The notes below the pieces were generated by a model that searched no databases, was not told the DNA's origin, and worked only from the letters and a program-made list of their open reading frames with translations. The position numbers and the translations under genes are program-made. From contig NZ_CAKZIK010000023.1 of assembly GCF_936933875.1 (NCBI RefSeq), positions 1 through 10,861 of the forward strand: DNA of 10,861 nt, read 5' to 3'. The stretch comes from an uncultured Chryseobacterium sp. Lineage in GTDB: Bacteria; Bacteroidota; Bacteroidia; Flavobacteriales; Weeksellaceae. Below are positions 1 through 5,978 of this stretch, in pieces (position 1 is the stretch's first letter; every line of letters starts with the position of its first letter).

Positions 1-285
1 CATCCGCATTCAGATTGGCGCACACTAAAAAAACTGATCAGTAAAAACAAACATGTACTAGTAGCAGCTCCATTTAATCGTGAACAGATTTTATTAGCCA
101 ATGGTGGAGATATTCGGGGTGCCCAGGTGCTAGCTGTTTTACCTAAACAAGAGCAAGCAATTATCAATAAAAAAGCGCTAGATCTTACCTCTTTAAGTCG
201 TTTAAAGGCAGGACAGTTTGGCATTGTACTGGGCCAGGGGTTAATGAATGATCTACGCCTTAAGGTTGGTGATAAAGTAACTGTA
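1..285 (+). CDS. Partial LolC/LolE-like lipoprotein-release permease, periplasmic domain (probably foreign to the rest of the contig)
   Basis: The frame is open from base 1 with no start codon, so this is an internal fragment of about 95 codons. Recognisable pieces are AAPF near residue 23, NGGDIRGAQVLAVLP near residues 34-48, and GQFGIVLGQGLMNDLRLKVGDKV near 70-92 (shown here in parts: GIVLGQGLMNDL, LKVGDKV). This is the pattern of the MacB-like periplasmic domain of LolC/LolE, the inner-membrane subunits that, with the ATPase LolD, release lipoproteins towards the outer membrane. The RG-x-V-LP form resembles proteobacterial members more than Bacteroidetes ones. No transmembrane segment is included. 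The frame continues without a stop into alpha-2-macroglobulin sequence, so the native C-terminal part is absent. A contaminant or misassembled contig end is the simplest explanation; a real recombination is less likely. Family call fairly sure, source organism unknown. Confidence 0.6.
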
Positions 286-596
286 AGAATGGTTCTGAAT
301 ACGGATAGAAATATGGAATTCATTCACCTGAAAGATATGCGAGCTGCAGGTTTTGAACCCCTGGATGTGATTTCTGGTTTCAATGGAAAAGCAATTTGGG
401 TTATTATCAATCCACAAAAGATGCTTCTACCAACTTCTACATCGAATATATGCCGAAAGGAAAATACGTTTTCGAGTACGATTATATTTGCAATGCTGCG
501 GGAACTTTCGGCAACGGAATTACCACTTTGCAGAATTATTACGCACCGCAAATGAATGCGCATACCAAAGGAACTAAGGTTTCGATTATTGAATAG
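286..596 (+). pseudogene. C-terminal fragment of a Bacteroidetes alpha-2-macroglobulin-family protein, frameshifted
   Basis: The segment reads RMVLNTDRNMEF, HLKDMRAAGFEP, then YYQSTKDASTNFY, YMPKGKYVFEY, GTFGNGITTLQ and YYAPQM, ending in a TAG at 594-596. This matches the last ~100 residues of the large bacterial alpha-2-macroglobulin-like proteins, envelope proteins thought to trap proteases and often paired with penicillin-binding protein 1C; the family normally has well over 1,000 residues. Frame 1 is correct up to about base 377 and frame 3 from about 378. Adding one T to the TTT run at 378-380 restores a continuous GFQWKSNLGYYQ. The rest of the protein is missing, replaced upstream by LolC/E-like sequence. 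The frameshift may be a sequencing or assembly error, since it lies close to the chimeric junction in a homopolymer. Family call is confident; whether the living cell has a broken gene cannot be told from here. Confidence 0.72.
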
Positions 597-630
597 TGAA
601 TTTCGCTTCGCGAGTGAATGGTGAATTTTT

Positions 631-662
631 AAAATCCGCTTCAAATTTCTGGAGCGGATTTT
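631..662 (+). terminator. Rho-independent-type terminator after the alpha-2-macroglobulin fragment
   Basis: A perfect 10-bp stem (AAAATCCGCT at 631-640 pairing with AGCGGATTTT at 653-662) closes a 12-nt loop and is followed by a T-rich tail at 659-671. It starts 35 bases after the stop codon at 596. The bases between (597-630) hold three short GTGAAT/GTGAATG copies and no gene. Confidence 0.7.
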
Positions 663-664
663 AT

Positions 665-672
665 TATATTTG
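665..672 (+). promoter_or_regulatory. Candidate Bacteroidetes -7 promoter element (TATATTTG)
   Basis: TATATTTG fits the TAnnTTTG -7 consensus of Bacteroidetes sigma-A promoters and lies 21 bases before the ATG at 694. I see no good -33 TTG at the usual distance; the upstream bases are the terminator stem. It would drive the four-gene operon that follows. Confidence 0.42.
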
Positions 673-693
673 TTATACTTGAAAATTAAAACT

Positions 694-1149
694 ATGGAAA
701 ACATCTTCGATGCTAAAGATGCTCAAAACTACATCGACAGAATCAATAAATTAACACCGGAAACTCCAAAACAATGGGGAACCATGAGTGTTGACCAAAT
801 GTTAGCGCATTGCAACGTCGCTTACGAAACCATCTACGAACCCGGAAAACACAAGAAGCCGGGATTTTTAGCGGGCTGGATCCTCAAAAAATTTGTAAAA
901 CCAAAAACAGTCAACGAAATTCCTTACAAACAGAATCTTCCGACAGGGCCGATGTTCAAAATCAAAGGGGATAAAAATTTTGATGATGAAAAGAAAAGGC
1001 TGATTGGTTTTATACAGAAAACACAAACATTGGGCAGAGAAGCTTTCGAAGGAAAAGAATCTCACTCTTTCGGAAAAATGACTGCGCAGGAATACAACAA
1101 TATGCTCGCAAAACATCTTAATCACCATCTTTCACAGTTCGGAGTTTAA
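694..1149 (+). CDS. DUF1569 / DinB-like small cytoplasmic protein
   Basis: This 151-residue protein begins at the ATG at 694; the open frame reaches back to a TTG at 670, but that would overlap the promoter element and add eight residues of non-coding character. It has the features of the DUF1569 family, which belongs to the DinB/YfiT four-helix-bundle group: an N-terminal helix with SVDQMLAHCN (His39), a middle stretch GFLAGWILKKF, and a C-terminal HLNHHLSQFG with His141, His144 and His145. In DinB-fold proteins such histidines bind a metal ion; that they do so here is inference. No signal peptide or membrane segment. Some DinB-fold proteins are thiol-dependent transferases, but no reaction is known for this subgroup. 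First gene of the operon, 26 bases before the next. Confidence 0.78.
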   Translation: MENIFDAKDAQNYIDRINKLTPETPKQWGTMSVDQMLAHCNVAYETIYEPGKHKKPGFLAGWILKKFVKPKTVNEIPYKQNLPTGPMFKIKGDKNFDDEKKRLIGFIQKTQTLGREAFEGKESHSFGKMTAQEYNNMLAKHLNHHLSQFGV

Positions 1150-1175
1150 AAACTGTTTTAAAAAAAAACCAATAC

Positions 1176-1658
1176 ATGAAAAAACTATTACTACTTTTCC
1201 TTTTTCTGGGACAGTTTATCTTCGCTCAGATGCCCAATATTGAGAAAGTTTGGCTCAATAACAGCAAACCTTATGTTGGGACCATTAGCGGTGCAAAATC
1301 ATCCATCAAACTGAAAATTAATGTTTCAGATCAAAACCGTAAAAATGATCAGGAATATTTTGTAGCAGGATATTCAATCGTGGAAGGTTCCAATTATGCA
1401 AAATTTGAAGGAAAATTAAAGATTACCAAATACAAAGACAGCAAGAAAAGAGGGACAGTTTTTGGGGAGTATGAACTTGCTGAAGAACCGAAAGGACAGC
1501 ATTCCGGTATTTTTAAAGGGAAGTTTATTTACACTTTCAGATGGAATAAAGACTTTGAAAAGATTGAAGACCAATACATTGAATTTATTGGAGACTGGTA
1601 CAGTTATGACAAGTCGCTCAGTTTCAAAACCAATTGGAATAACCAACCTCAAAAATAA
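1176..1658 (+). CDS. Secreted protein of unknown function
   Basis: A 160-residue protein with a typical Sec signal peptide: MKK, a leucine/phenylalanine-rich core, and FAQ, suggesting type I cleavage after about residue 17 and a mature protein starting with Gln. There is no lipobox cysteine and no further hydrophobic segment, so it is probably periplasmic or exported. The mature part is rich in aromatic and lysine residues with alternating hydrophobic patterns (YAKFEGKLKITKY, GIFKGKFIYTFRW, YIEFIGDWYSY), which suggests an all-beta fold; this is inference. I do not recognise a family. It lies 26 bases after the DUF1569 gene and 3 bases before the membrane-protein gene, so it is almost certainly co-transcribed. 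Confidence 0.72.
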   Translation: MKKLLLLFLFLGQFIFAQMPNIEKVWLNNSKPYVGTISGAKSSIKLKINVSDQNRKNDQEYFVAGYSIVEGSNYAKFEGKLKITKYKDSKKRGTVFGEYELAEEPKGQHSGIFKGKFIYTFRWNKDFEKIEDQYIEFIGDWYSYDKSLSFKTNWNNQPQK

Positions 1659-1661
1659 AAT

Positions 1662-2063
1662 ATGCTTAAGAAGATTTTAGCAGTTCCTGCCGGACTTTTT
1701 GCAGGAGGAATTGGGATATTTTTAATTCAGACCTTAGGTCACAAATTATATCCTTTGCCGGAAGCGATGAATCCGAACGATATGGAAGCCATGAAAGCGT
1801 ATGTTGCTTCTGCACCGTTTATGGCGCTTTTCTTTGTCATTCTTTCTTATGCAGTAGGCGCTTTGGTTTCAGGATATATTTCAACGTTGGTTGCTGGAGA
1901 TAATAAGAAAATATATGCAGTTATCTGTGGCGTAATTTTTTTGCTTCAGTCCATTTATATGATGTCTTCTTTACCGACGCCAATTTGGTTCTGGATTTTA
2001 GGTATATTGGTTTGGGCTTTAGTTTTATTGGGTTACAGATTAGGAGCTAAAAAAATTAAATGA
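1662..2063 (+). CDS. Small four-helix integral membrane protein of unknown function
   Basis: The 133-residue product has four predicted membrane helices, at about residues 5-26 (glycine-rich, GLFAGGIGIF), 50-73, 85-103 and 106-126, and a short basic C-terminus (GAKKIK). The loop after helix 1 carries GHKLYPLPEAMNPNDMEAM and should be extracytoplasmic if the positive-inside rule holds. No transporter signature or catalytic motif is visible. The start lies only 3 bases after the previous stop, and its TGA overlaps the next ATG (ATGA at 2060-2063), so translational coupling with the acetyltransferase is likely. I do not recognise a named family. Confidence 0.72.
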   Translation: MLKKILAVPAGLFAGGIGIFLIQTLGHKLYPLPEAMNPNDMEAMKAYVASAPFMALFFVILSYAVGALVSGYISTLVAGDNKKIYAVICGVIFLLQSIYMMSSLPTPIWFWILGILVWALVLLGYRLGAKKIK

Positions 2064-2521
2064 TGAAAAATATTACAGTATTAAATTATCAGCCGGAATT
2101 CAGTTCAGATTTTAAAAATCTTAATGTAGAATGGCTGGAAAGATATTTTGTAGTTGAAGAACACGATTTGGAACAGCTTGATCATCCAAAGGAAATTTTG
2201 GATAATGGAGGACACATTTATTTCGCAAACCTTGATGGAAATAATGTAGGAACAGTCACTTTAATTAAAGAATCTGATACTGAATATGAACTTGCTAAAA
2301 TGGCTGTAACAGAATCTGCAAAAGGAAACGGAATCGGAAATATTTTGATGGAATACTGCATTTTGGAAGCAAAAAAAAAGGGTGCAGAAAAACTAATTCT
2401 GCTTTCCAATAGAGGTTTAACTCCTGCGATTACGTTGTACAAAAAATATGGTTTTGAAGAAGTTCCCATCACCAACAATCCTTATGCACGAGGCGACATC
2501 AAGATGGAACTTGTACTTTGA
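2060..2521 (+). CDS. GNAT family N-acetyltransferase
   Basis: A 153-residue single-domain acetyltransferase. The acetyl-CoA-binding motif A is clear: beta-strand 4 ELAKMAV at 77-83, then KGNGIG at 88-93 (the Q/R-x-x-G-x-G/A pyrophosphate loop) and the following helix ILMEYCILEAKKKG. Motif B is the LSNRGLTPAITLYKKYGF region around 120-135, typical of GNATs that acetylate an amine on a small molecule or protein. The substrate cannot be read from the sequence. It starts with ATGATG; the first ATG overlaps the previous stop, and either could be used. Last intact gene of the operon; a DUF1398 remnant starts right at its stop codon. Confidence 0.85.
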   Translation: MMKNITVLNYQPEFSSDFKNLNVEWLERYFVVEEHDLEQLDHPKEILDNGGHIYFANLDGNNVGTVTLIKESDTEYELAKMAVTESAKGNGIGNILMEYCILEAKKKGAEKLILLSNRGLTPAITLYKKYGFEEVPITNNPYARGDIKMELVL

Positions 2522-2792
2522 AAAATTGCAACTGTATCGAACTCCATCTCCTGTGAAAAATCTATTTGAAAATGAAAATGCAATGACCGTTTCAGAAGAA
2601 GTCGAGGTTCAGAAATTTGAAGAACGTTTAAAACTTCATCAAAAAAGGCAGAACAGATTATCCAACGTTCTGTAAAGATTGTGTAGAAAACGAAATTACG
2701 GGCTGGACTTTAGATTTTAATAAGGTGACCTGCGCTTATTTTGCTTGAAAGAGGGCAGGTTTTTCCGCGAAAGTATTCTGGAAATAAATTAA
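2520..2792 (+). pseudogene. Decayed DUF1398 (YbcV-like) gene: no N-terminus, two frameshifts
   Basis: After the GNAT stop the sequence still codes for recognisable protein if three frame segments are joined. About 2520-2646 gives LYRTPSPVKN and KFEERLKLHQK; 2647-2742 gives GRTDYPTFCKDCVENEITGW and KVTCAYF; 2745-2792 gives LKEGRFFRESILEIN and a TAA. HQxGxTDYxTFCKDC, a W and TCxYY/F in this order are the conserved C-terminal half of the DUF1398 family (E. coli YbcV type), whose function is unknown. The first break is one extra A in the AAAAAA run at 2641-2646; the second is one missing base near 2740-2745. The N-terminal half is missing because the intact GNAT gene occupies that place. The TAA abuts the end of the convergent glycosyltransferase gene at 2793. 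Confidence 0.68.
2728..2760 (+). terminator. Possible terminator of the four-gene operon
   Basis: ACCTGCGCT at 2728-2736 pairs with AGGGCAGGT at 2752-2760 with one mismatch (8 of 9 bp) around a 15-nt loop, followed at once by TTTT at 2761-2764. It lies inside the DUF1398 remnant. On the minus strand it has no T tract, so it should stop only plus-strand transcripts. Confidence 0.4.
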
Positions 2793-3797
2793 TTATTTTT
2801 TATAAAAATGATGCGGAAAAGCTTCTTCAGGTTTCATCCTGAAAATATTCAAAAGAATCCAAGATTTTAAAAACCCGTAGCCGTACGAAAACATTTGGAT
2901 GTAAGTAGAAATCACTGCCATTCCTGCAATACTTATATTTTTGGTTTTGTACATCGCATGGAAGAATACAAGGAACGTGTACAATCCGTACATCGAGAGG
3001 ATAAAACCTCTTCCCAACACGAAATATTCAATAAAACCTAAAATATAACCAATCAAAAACAAAGAAGGAAAAGCAAATGAAATCTTCACATAATTCGGGT
3101 GTCTTTGGTTCAGAATTGGTCTTGCGCAACCAAACTGATACACCTGTTTTGAGAATTTTCCGAAATCAACTCTACGTTTGTGGTAAACAGCGATATTATC
3201 AAAAAAAGACGTAATATAACCTTTTTCCCAAAGCGTCATCGATAAATCCGGGTCTTCACCAATCCTCATTTCCGAAAAACCACCCACTTCATTGAAAACC
3301 GATTTCTTCACGCCCATATTAAAACTTCGCGGCTGAAACTTCGTTACCGCACTTTTGCTTCCGCGAATTCCACCAGTTGTAAAAACTGAAGTCATCGAGT
3401 AGGAAATCGCTTTCTGCATCAAATTGAAACCTTTATGTGCTTTATCAGCCCCACCAAAAGCGTCACACGGAATTTCCAGAATGTCTTTCTTGATATTTTC
3501 GATATAATCTTTCTCAACAATCACATCAGAATCTACGAAAACAAGCCAGTCGTTTTTCGCTCTTTTTGCACCGTAATTTCGAGTCAAACCAGGCCCGGAA
3601 TTGTCTTTTCTAAAAAATTGAATATCCAGCCTGTCCTGAAAAAGTTCTACCGTTGGAAGCAGCGGAATCAAAGAACCGTCATCCACAATAATCACTTCAA
3701 AAGCTTTATCGGTTTGGAATGAAAGCGAATTTAGCAACTCGAAAAGTTCGTCTTTACGGTTGAAAATGGCGATAACGATGGAAATTGTTGGGTTCAA
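2793..3797 (-). CDS. Membrane-anchored family 2 glycosyltransferase
   Basis: A 334-residue GT-A fold transferase. The N-terminal TISIVIAIFNR opens the nucleotide-binding fold. DDGS is at 39-42, GPGLTRN at 68-74, the metal-binding DSD at 89-91 (VFVDSD), and GEDPDLS at 180-186 carries the candidate catalytic acid. The later RRVDF near 207 stands where Q/RxxRW-type motifs occur. About residues 240-315 form three hydrophobic segments that anchor it in the inner membrane. It probably adds a sugar from a nucleotide donor during surface-polysaccharide or glycolipid synthesis; donor and acceptor are unknown, and no polysaccharide cluster surrounds it. The only plausible start is a TTG at 3797-3795: the frame is open back to a TGA at 3845-3843 but contains no ATG, and starting later would remove the first strand. 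It follows the rRNA methyltransferase gene after a 92-base gap. Confidence 0.85.
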   Translation of the reverse strand: MNPTISIVIAIFNRKDELFELLNSLSFQTDKAFEVIIVDDGSLIPLLPTVELFQDRLDIQFFRKDNSGPGLTRNYGAKRAKNDWLVFVDSDVIVEKDYIENIKKDILEIPCDAFGGADKAHKGFNLMQKAISYSMTSVFTTGGIRGSKSAVTKFQPRSFNMGVKKSVFNEVGGFSEMRIGEDPDLSMTLWEKGYITSFFDNIAVYHKRRVDFGKFSKQVYQFGCARPILNQRHPNYVKISFAFPSLFLIGYILGFIEYFVLGRGFILSMYGLYTFLVFFHAMYKTKNISIAGMAVISTYIQMFSYGYGFLKSWILLNIFRMKPEEAFPHHFYKK

Positions 3798-3810
3798 TAT
3801 TTTAATGTGA

Positions 3811-3913
3811 AAATTTGAAAATGTGCGAATTTGAAAATGTTTTCAAAAATAGAAATTATGAAATAAACAACGATTTAATTTTCAAATTTTCAAGTTGATT
3901 CATTTTCAAATTT
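3811..3913. repeat. Short A/T-rich direct and inverted repeats, core AAATTTGAAAATG
   Basis: Two plus-strand copies lie 16 bases apart (3811-3823 and, with the first base changed, 3827-3839). Two reverse copies follow: a partial one inside 3877-3893 and a perfect 13-base one (CATTTTCAAATTT) at 3901-3913. The last lies within the 3' end of the methyltransferase gene. The low complexity means some of the similarity may be chance, but the perfect 13-base inverted match is striking. Confidence 0.5.
3844..3870 (-). promoter_or_regulatory. Candidate promoter for the glycosyltransferase gene
   Basis: On the minus strand TATTTTTG (3851 down to 3844) fits the TAnnTTTG -7 element, with a TTG (3870-3868) 16 bases further upstream as a weak -33. 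It would give a ~40-base leader before the TTG start at 3797. Confidence 0.35.
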
Positions 3914-5059
3914 ATGGGTTCTCTTCGTTCCCTCATACATTTCATACTGCAAAAATCGGCACTCCAGTTTTCCGTTGAAAAGCTTAATTTTTCTAGATGG
4001 TCTTAATCCTACTTTTTTCACCGCTTCTAAATCGGAAGAAATCATCCAAGCTAAAGTGTTTGGATAACCGGTTTTAAAGGTATCGCCAATTTTTTTGTAG
4101 AAATCATCATCAGTAATGGTAATTCTCTCGTCGTAAGGCGGATTGAAAACCATCAATAATGGGAACAGTTCTTTTTTAGAATCAAAGAAATTCTGTTTTC
4201 TTACTTCGATAACGTCTTCCATTTCCGCAGCTTCGATGTTGATTTTTGCTGCGTTGAGCATTCTCGCATCAATATCATAACCCACAATTTTTCCGGTGAA
4301 TTCTTTTACACGGTTTACACGGAATTCTTTTATTTTTTGGAATAATTCTTCGTCATAGTTTTTCCAGTTCTGGAAAGCAAATTTCTTTCTGAAAATCTGC
4401 GCCGGTAAATCCATCGCAATCATCGCAGCTTCAATCAAAAGCGTTCCGGAGCCGCACATTGGGTCCAGGAAATTTCCTTTTCCATCCCAACCTGCCAATT
4501 GCAGCATTCCACTTGCCAAAACTTCATTAAGTGGAGCTTCTCCCTGTTCTTTACGGTAACCGCGCTTAAATAAAGCATCTCCGGAAGAATCCAAGGAAAT
4601 CGTCACCAATTCTCGGTCGATATGAAGGTGGAATTTAATATCCGGATTTTTTGGGTCAACATCCGGTCTTCGTCTGTATTTCAGTTTGAAAAAATCCGCA
4701 ATGGCGTCTTTCATTTTCAAAGACATAAACTGCGAATGCTTGAATCTTTCGGAATAAACCGTTGCATCAATCGCGAAAGTTTGATCCACATCCATGAAAT
4801 TGTCCCATGGAAAATCAAAAAGTTTATCGTAGAAACGGTTTTCGTCCCAAGCTTTGAAAGTAAGGAGCGGCACGATAATTTTCAGCGCTGTTCTCGCCGA
4901 ATAATTGATTTTGTAGAGAAAACCAAGGTCGCCTTCACAGTTGACTGCGCGGTTTTTGATTTCGACTCTCTTTCCGCCTAATTTTTTAATTTCTTCTGCC
5001 AAAACTTCTTCGAGCCCGAAAAAAGTTTTAATCTGTATCTGTAGATTTTCTGTATCCAT
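3890..5059 (-). CDS. THUMP-domain class I rRNA (guanine-N2-)methyltransferase, RlmL-like
   Basis: The 389-residue protein has a ferredoxin-like/THUMP RNA-binding part at about residues 1-160, then the linker FKRGYRKEQGEAPLNEVLAS typical of RlmL/YpsC-type enzymes, and a Rossmann methyltransferase domain. The latter has SAM motif I DPMCGSGTLLIEAA at about 199-212, GYDID as the acidic second strand near 266, and the catalytic NPPYDER near 308, which is the N-P-P-Y signature of base-amino methyltransferases. In E. coli the matching half of RlmKL makes m2G2445 in 23S rRNA; the same job here is likely but not proven. The RlmK half is absent, as is common outside the Gammaproteobacteria. I take the ATG at 5059; a TTG at 5068 is also in frame but lies within the repeat arm. 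The last seven residues (KFENEST) come from an intergenic-type repeat. Confidence 0.85.
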   Translation of the reverse strand: MDTENLQIQIKTFFGLEEVLAEEIKKLGGKRVEIKNRAVNCEGDLGFLYKINYSARTALKIIVPLLTFKAWDENRFYDKLFDFPWDNFMDVDQTFAIDATVYSERFKHSQFMSLKMKDAIADFFKLKYRRRPDVDPKNPDIKFHLHIDRELVTISLDSSGDALFKRGYRKEQGEAPLNEVLASGMLQLAGWDGKGNFLDPMCGSGTLLIEAAMIAMDLPAQIFRKKFAFQNWKNYDEELFQKIKEFRVNRVKEFTGKIVGYDIDARMLNAAKINIEAAEMEDVIEVRKQNFFDSKKELFPLLMVFNPPYDERITITDDDFYKKIGDTFKTGYPNTLAWMISSDLEAVKKVGLRPSRKIKLFNGKLECRFLQYEMYEGTKRTHKFENEST

Positions 5060-5066
5060 AATGTTC

Positions 5067-5201
5067 AACGCAAAGGCGCAATCTTTTTTTTGTTTCGTGA
5101 ATAGTTAAGGCGCAAAGAATTTTTCTCCGAAAAATTTTGTTTACAAAATTTCTTTGCGCCTTAAAAAACAATATAATTACAATGTTTTGCGCCTTTGCGT
5201 T
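5067..5201. repeat. Nested inverted repeat built from four AAGGCGCAA units
   Basis: The outer arms are perfect over 15 bp (5067-5081 AACGCAAAGGCGCAA with 5187-5201). The inner arms are also perfect over 15 bp (5105-5119 TTAAGGCGCAAAGAA with 5150-5164). Both contain AAGGCGCAA, giving two direct and two inverted copies. The centre adds two small hairpins (AATTTTT at 5118-5124 with 5130-5136; AAATTTTGT at 5132-5140 with 5143-5151). It fills most of the gap between the divergent methyltransferase genes. No coding capacity is visible, so it looks like a non-autonomous, REP/MITE-like intergenic repeat. No target-site duplication could be established. Confidence 0.75.
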
Positions 5202-5222
5202 TAATTAAGTTGCAAATTTAGT

Positions 5223-5230
5223 TATTTTTG
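5223..5230 (+). promoter_or_regulatory. Candidate -7 promoter element (TATTTTTG) just before the methyltransferase start
   Basis: TATTTTTG fits TAnnTTTG and ends 4 bases before the ATG at 5235, so transcription would begin at or within a few bases of the start codon, giving a leaderless or almost leaderless mRNA. TTG elements upstream lie at 10 bases (5210-5212) or 25 bases (5194-5197), neither an ideal -33 spacing. Confidence 0.45.
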
Positions 5231-5234
5231 CACA

Positions 5235-5978
5235 ATGGCGTGGTTCGAAACTTGGTTTGATACACCTTACTATCACATTCTTTATAAAGACAGGGATTTT
5301 GCGGAGGCAGAAAATTTTATTTCGCTTTTGGTGAAAGACCTTCAGCTTTCCGAAAATTCCTCGATTATCGATTTGGCTTGTGGAAAAGGAAGACACTCGG
5401 TTTTTCTCAATCAATTGGGCTATAAAGTTTTGGGCGTTGATTTATCCAAGGAAAGTATTTTTCATAACAAAAAGTTTGAAAATTCAGATTTAAAATTTGA
5501 AATTCACGACATGAGAAATCCTTTGTTTCCAAATGTTTCGAAGGAAAAAGTAGATGCTGTTTTTAATCTTTTCACAAGTTTCGGTTATTTTGAATCTGAA
5601 AGTGACGATAAAAAAGTGTTTGCTTCCGTTCGTGATGTTTTGAAAAAGGGAGGTTATTTCGTTCTTGATTTTTTAAATGAACAATGGGTGAAAAATACCT
5701 TGGTTGAAGATTATCATAATGTGAAAGAAGGCATCGATTTCCACATCAAAAAGAAAATTGAAAACCAACACATCATCAAAGACATCTATTTCAAAGATAA
5801 AGGCAAAGATTTTCATTTTTTTGAAAAAGTAAAACTTCACACTTTGGAAGAAATAGGGAAGTACGGCGAAGAATTCGGCTTTGAAAGGGTAAAAATTTAT
5901 GGTGATTATAACTTGGGCGCTTTCGATGAGCAACATTCGCCAAGATGTATTAATGTATTCCGTTTAAAAAATTTGTAG
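5235..5978 (+). CDS. Class I SAM-dependent methyltransferase, substrate unknown
   Basis: A 247-residue enzyme with a seven-stranded Rossmann methyltransferase fold. Motif I is IIDLACGKGRHS (DLACGKG at 46-52), the acidic end of strand 2 is GVDLS with Asp69, the post-II region has HDMRNP near 92-97, and a hydrophobic strand 4 AVFNLFTSFGYF is followed by VLKKGGYFVLDFLN. This is the Methyltransf_11/25-type arrangement of small-molecule methyltransferases. The N-terminal WFETWFDTPYYHILYKDRD is shared by a set of Bacteroidetes relatives and may help form the active-site lid (inference). It has no membrane segments. The stop TAG at 5976-5978 is followed at once by the ATG of the ZIP transporter gene, so the two are co-transcribed and probably translationally coupled. 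The substrate cannot be inferred. Confidence 0.85.
   Translation: MAWFETWFDTPYYHILYKDRDFAEAENFISLLVKDLQLSENSSIIDLACGKGRHSVFLNQLGYKVLGVDLSKESIFHNKKFENSDLKFEIHDMRNPLFPNVSKEKVDAVFNLFTSFGYFESESDDKKVFASVRDVLKKGGYFVLDFLNEQWVKNTLVEDYHNVKEGIDFHIKKKIENQHIIKDIYFKDKGKDFHFFEKVKLHTLEEIGKYGEEFGFERVKIYGDYNLGAFDEQHSPRCINVFRLKNL

Noticed and set aside
324..704. A 126-codon minus-strand open frame
   Set aside because: It is antisense to the alpha-2-macroglobulin fragment and runs through the terminator hairpin; the translation shows no family features.
2448..2675. A 75-codon plus-strand frame starting inside the GNAT gene
   Set aside because: Its first part is an out-of-frame shadow of the GNAT gene. Only the part after 2520 is meaningful, and that belongs to the DUF1398 remnant, not to a separate gene.
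5067..5201. CRISPR-like array from four AAGGCGCAA copies
   Set aside because: The copies are in mixed orientation, with unequal spacing and only about 9 bases of common core; no cas genes are present. It is a nested inverted repeat.
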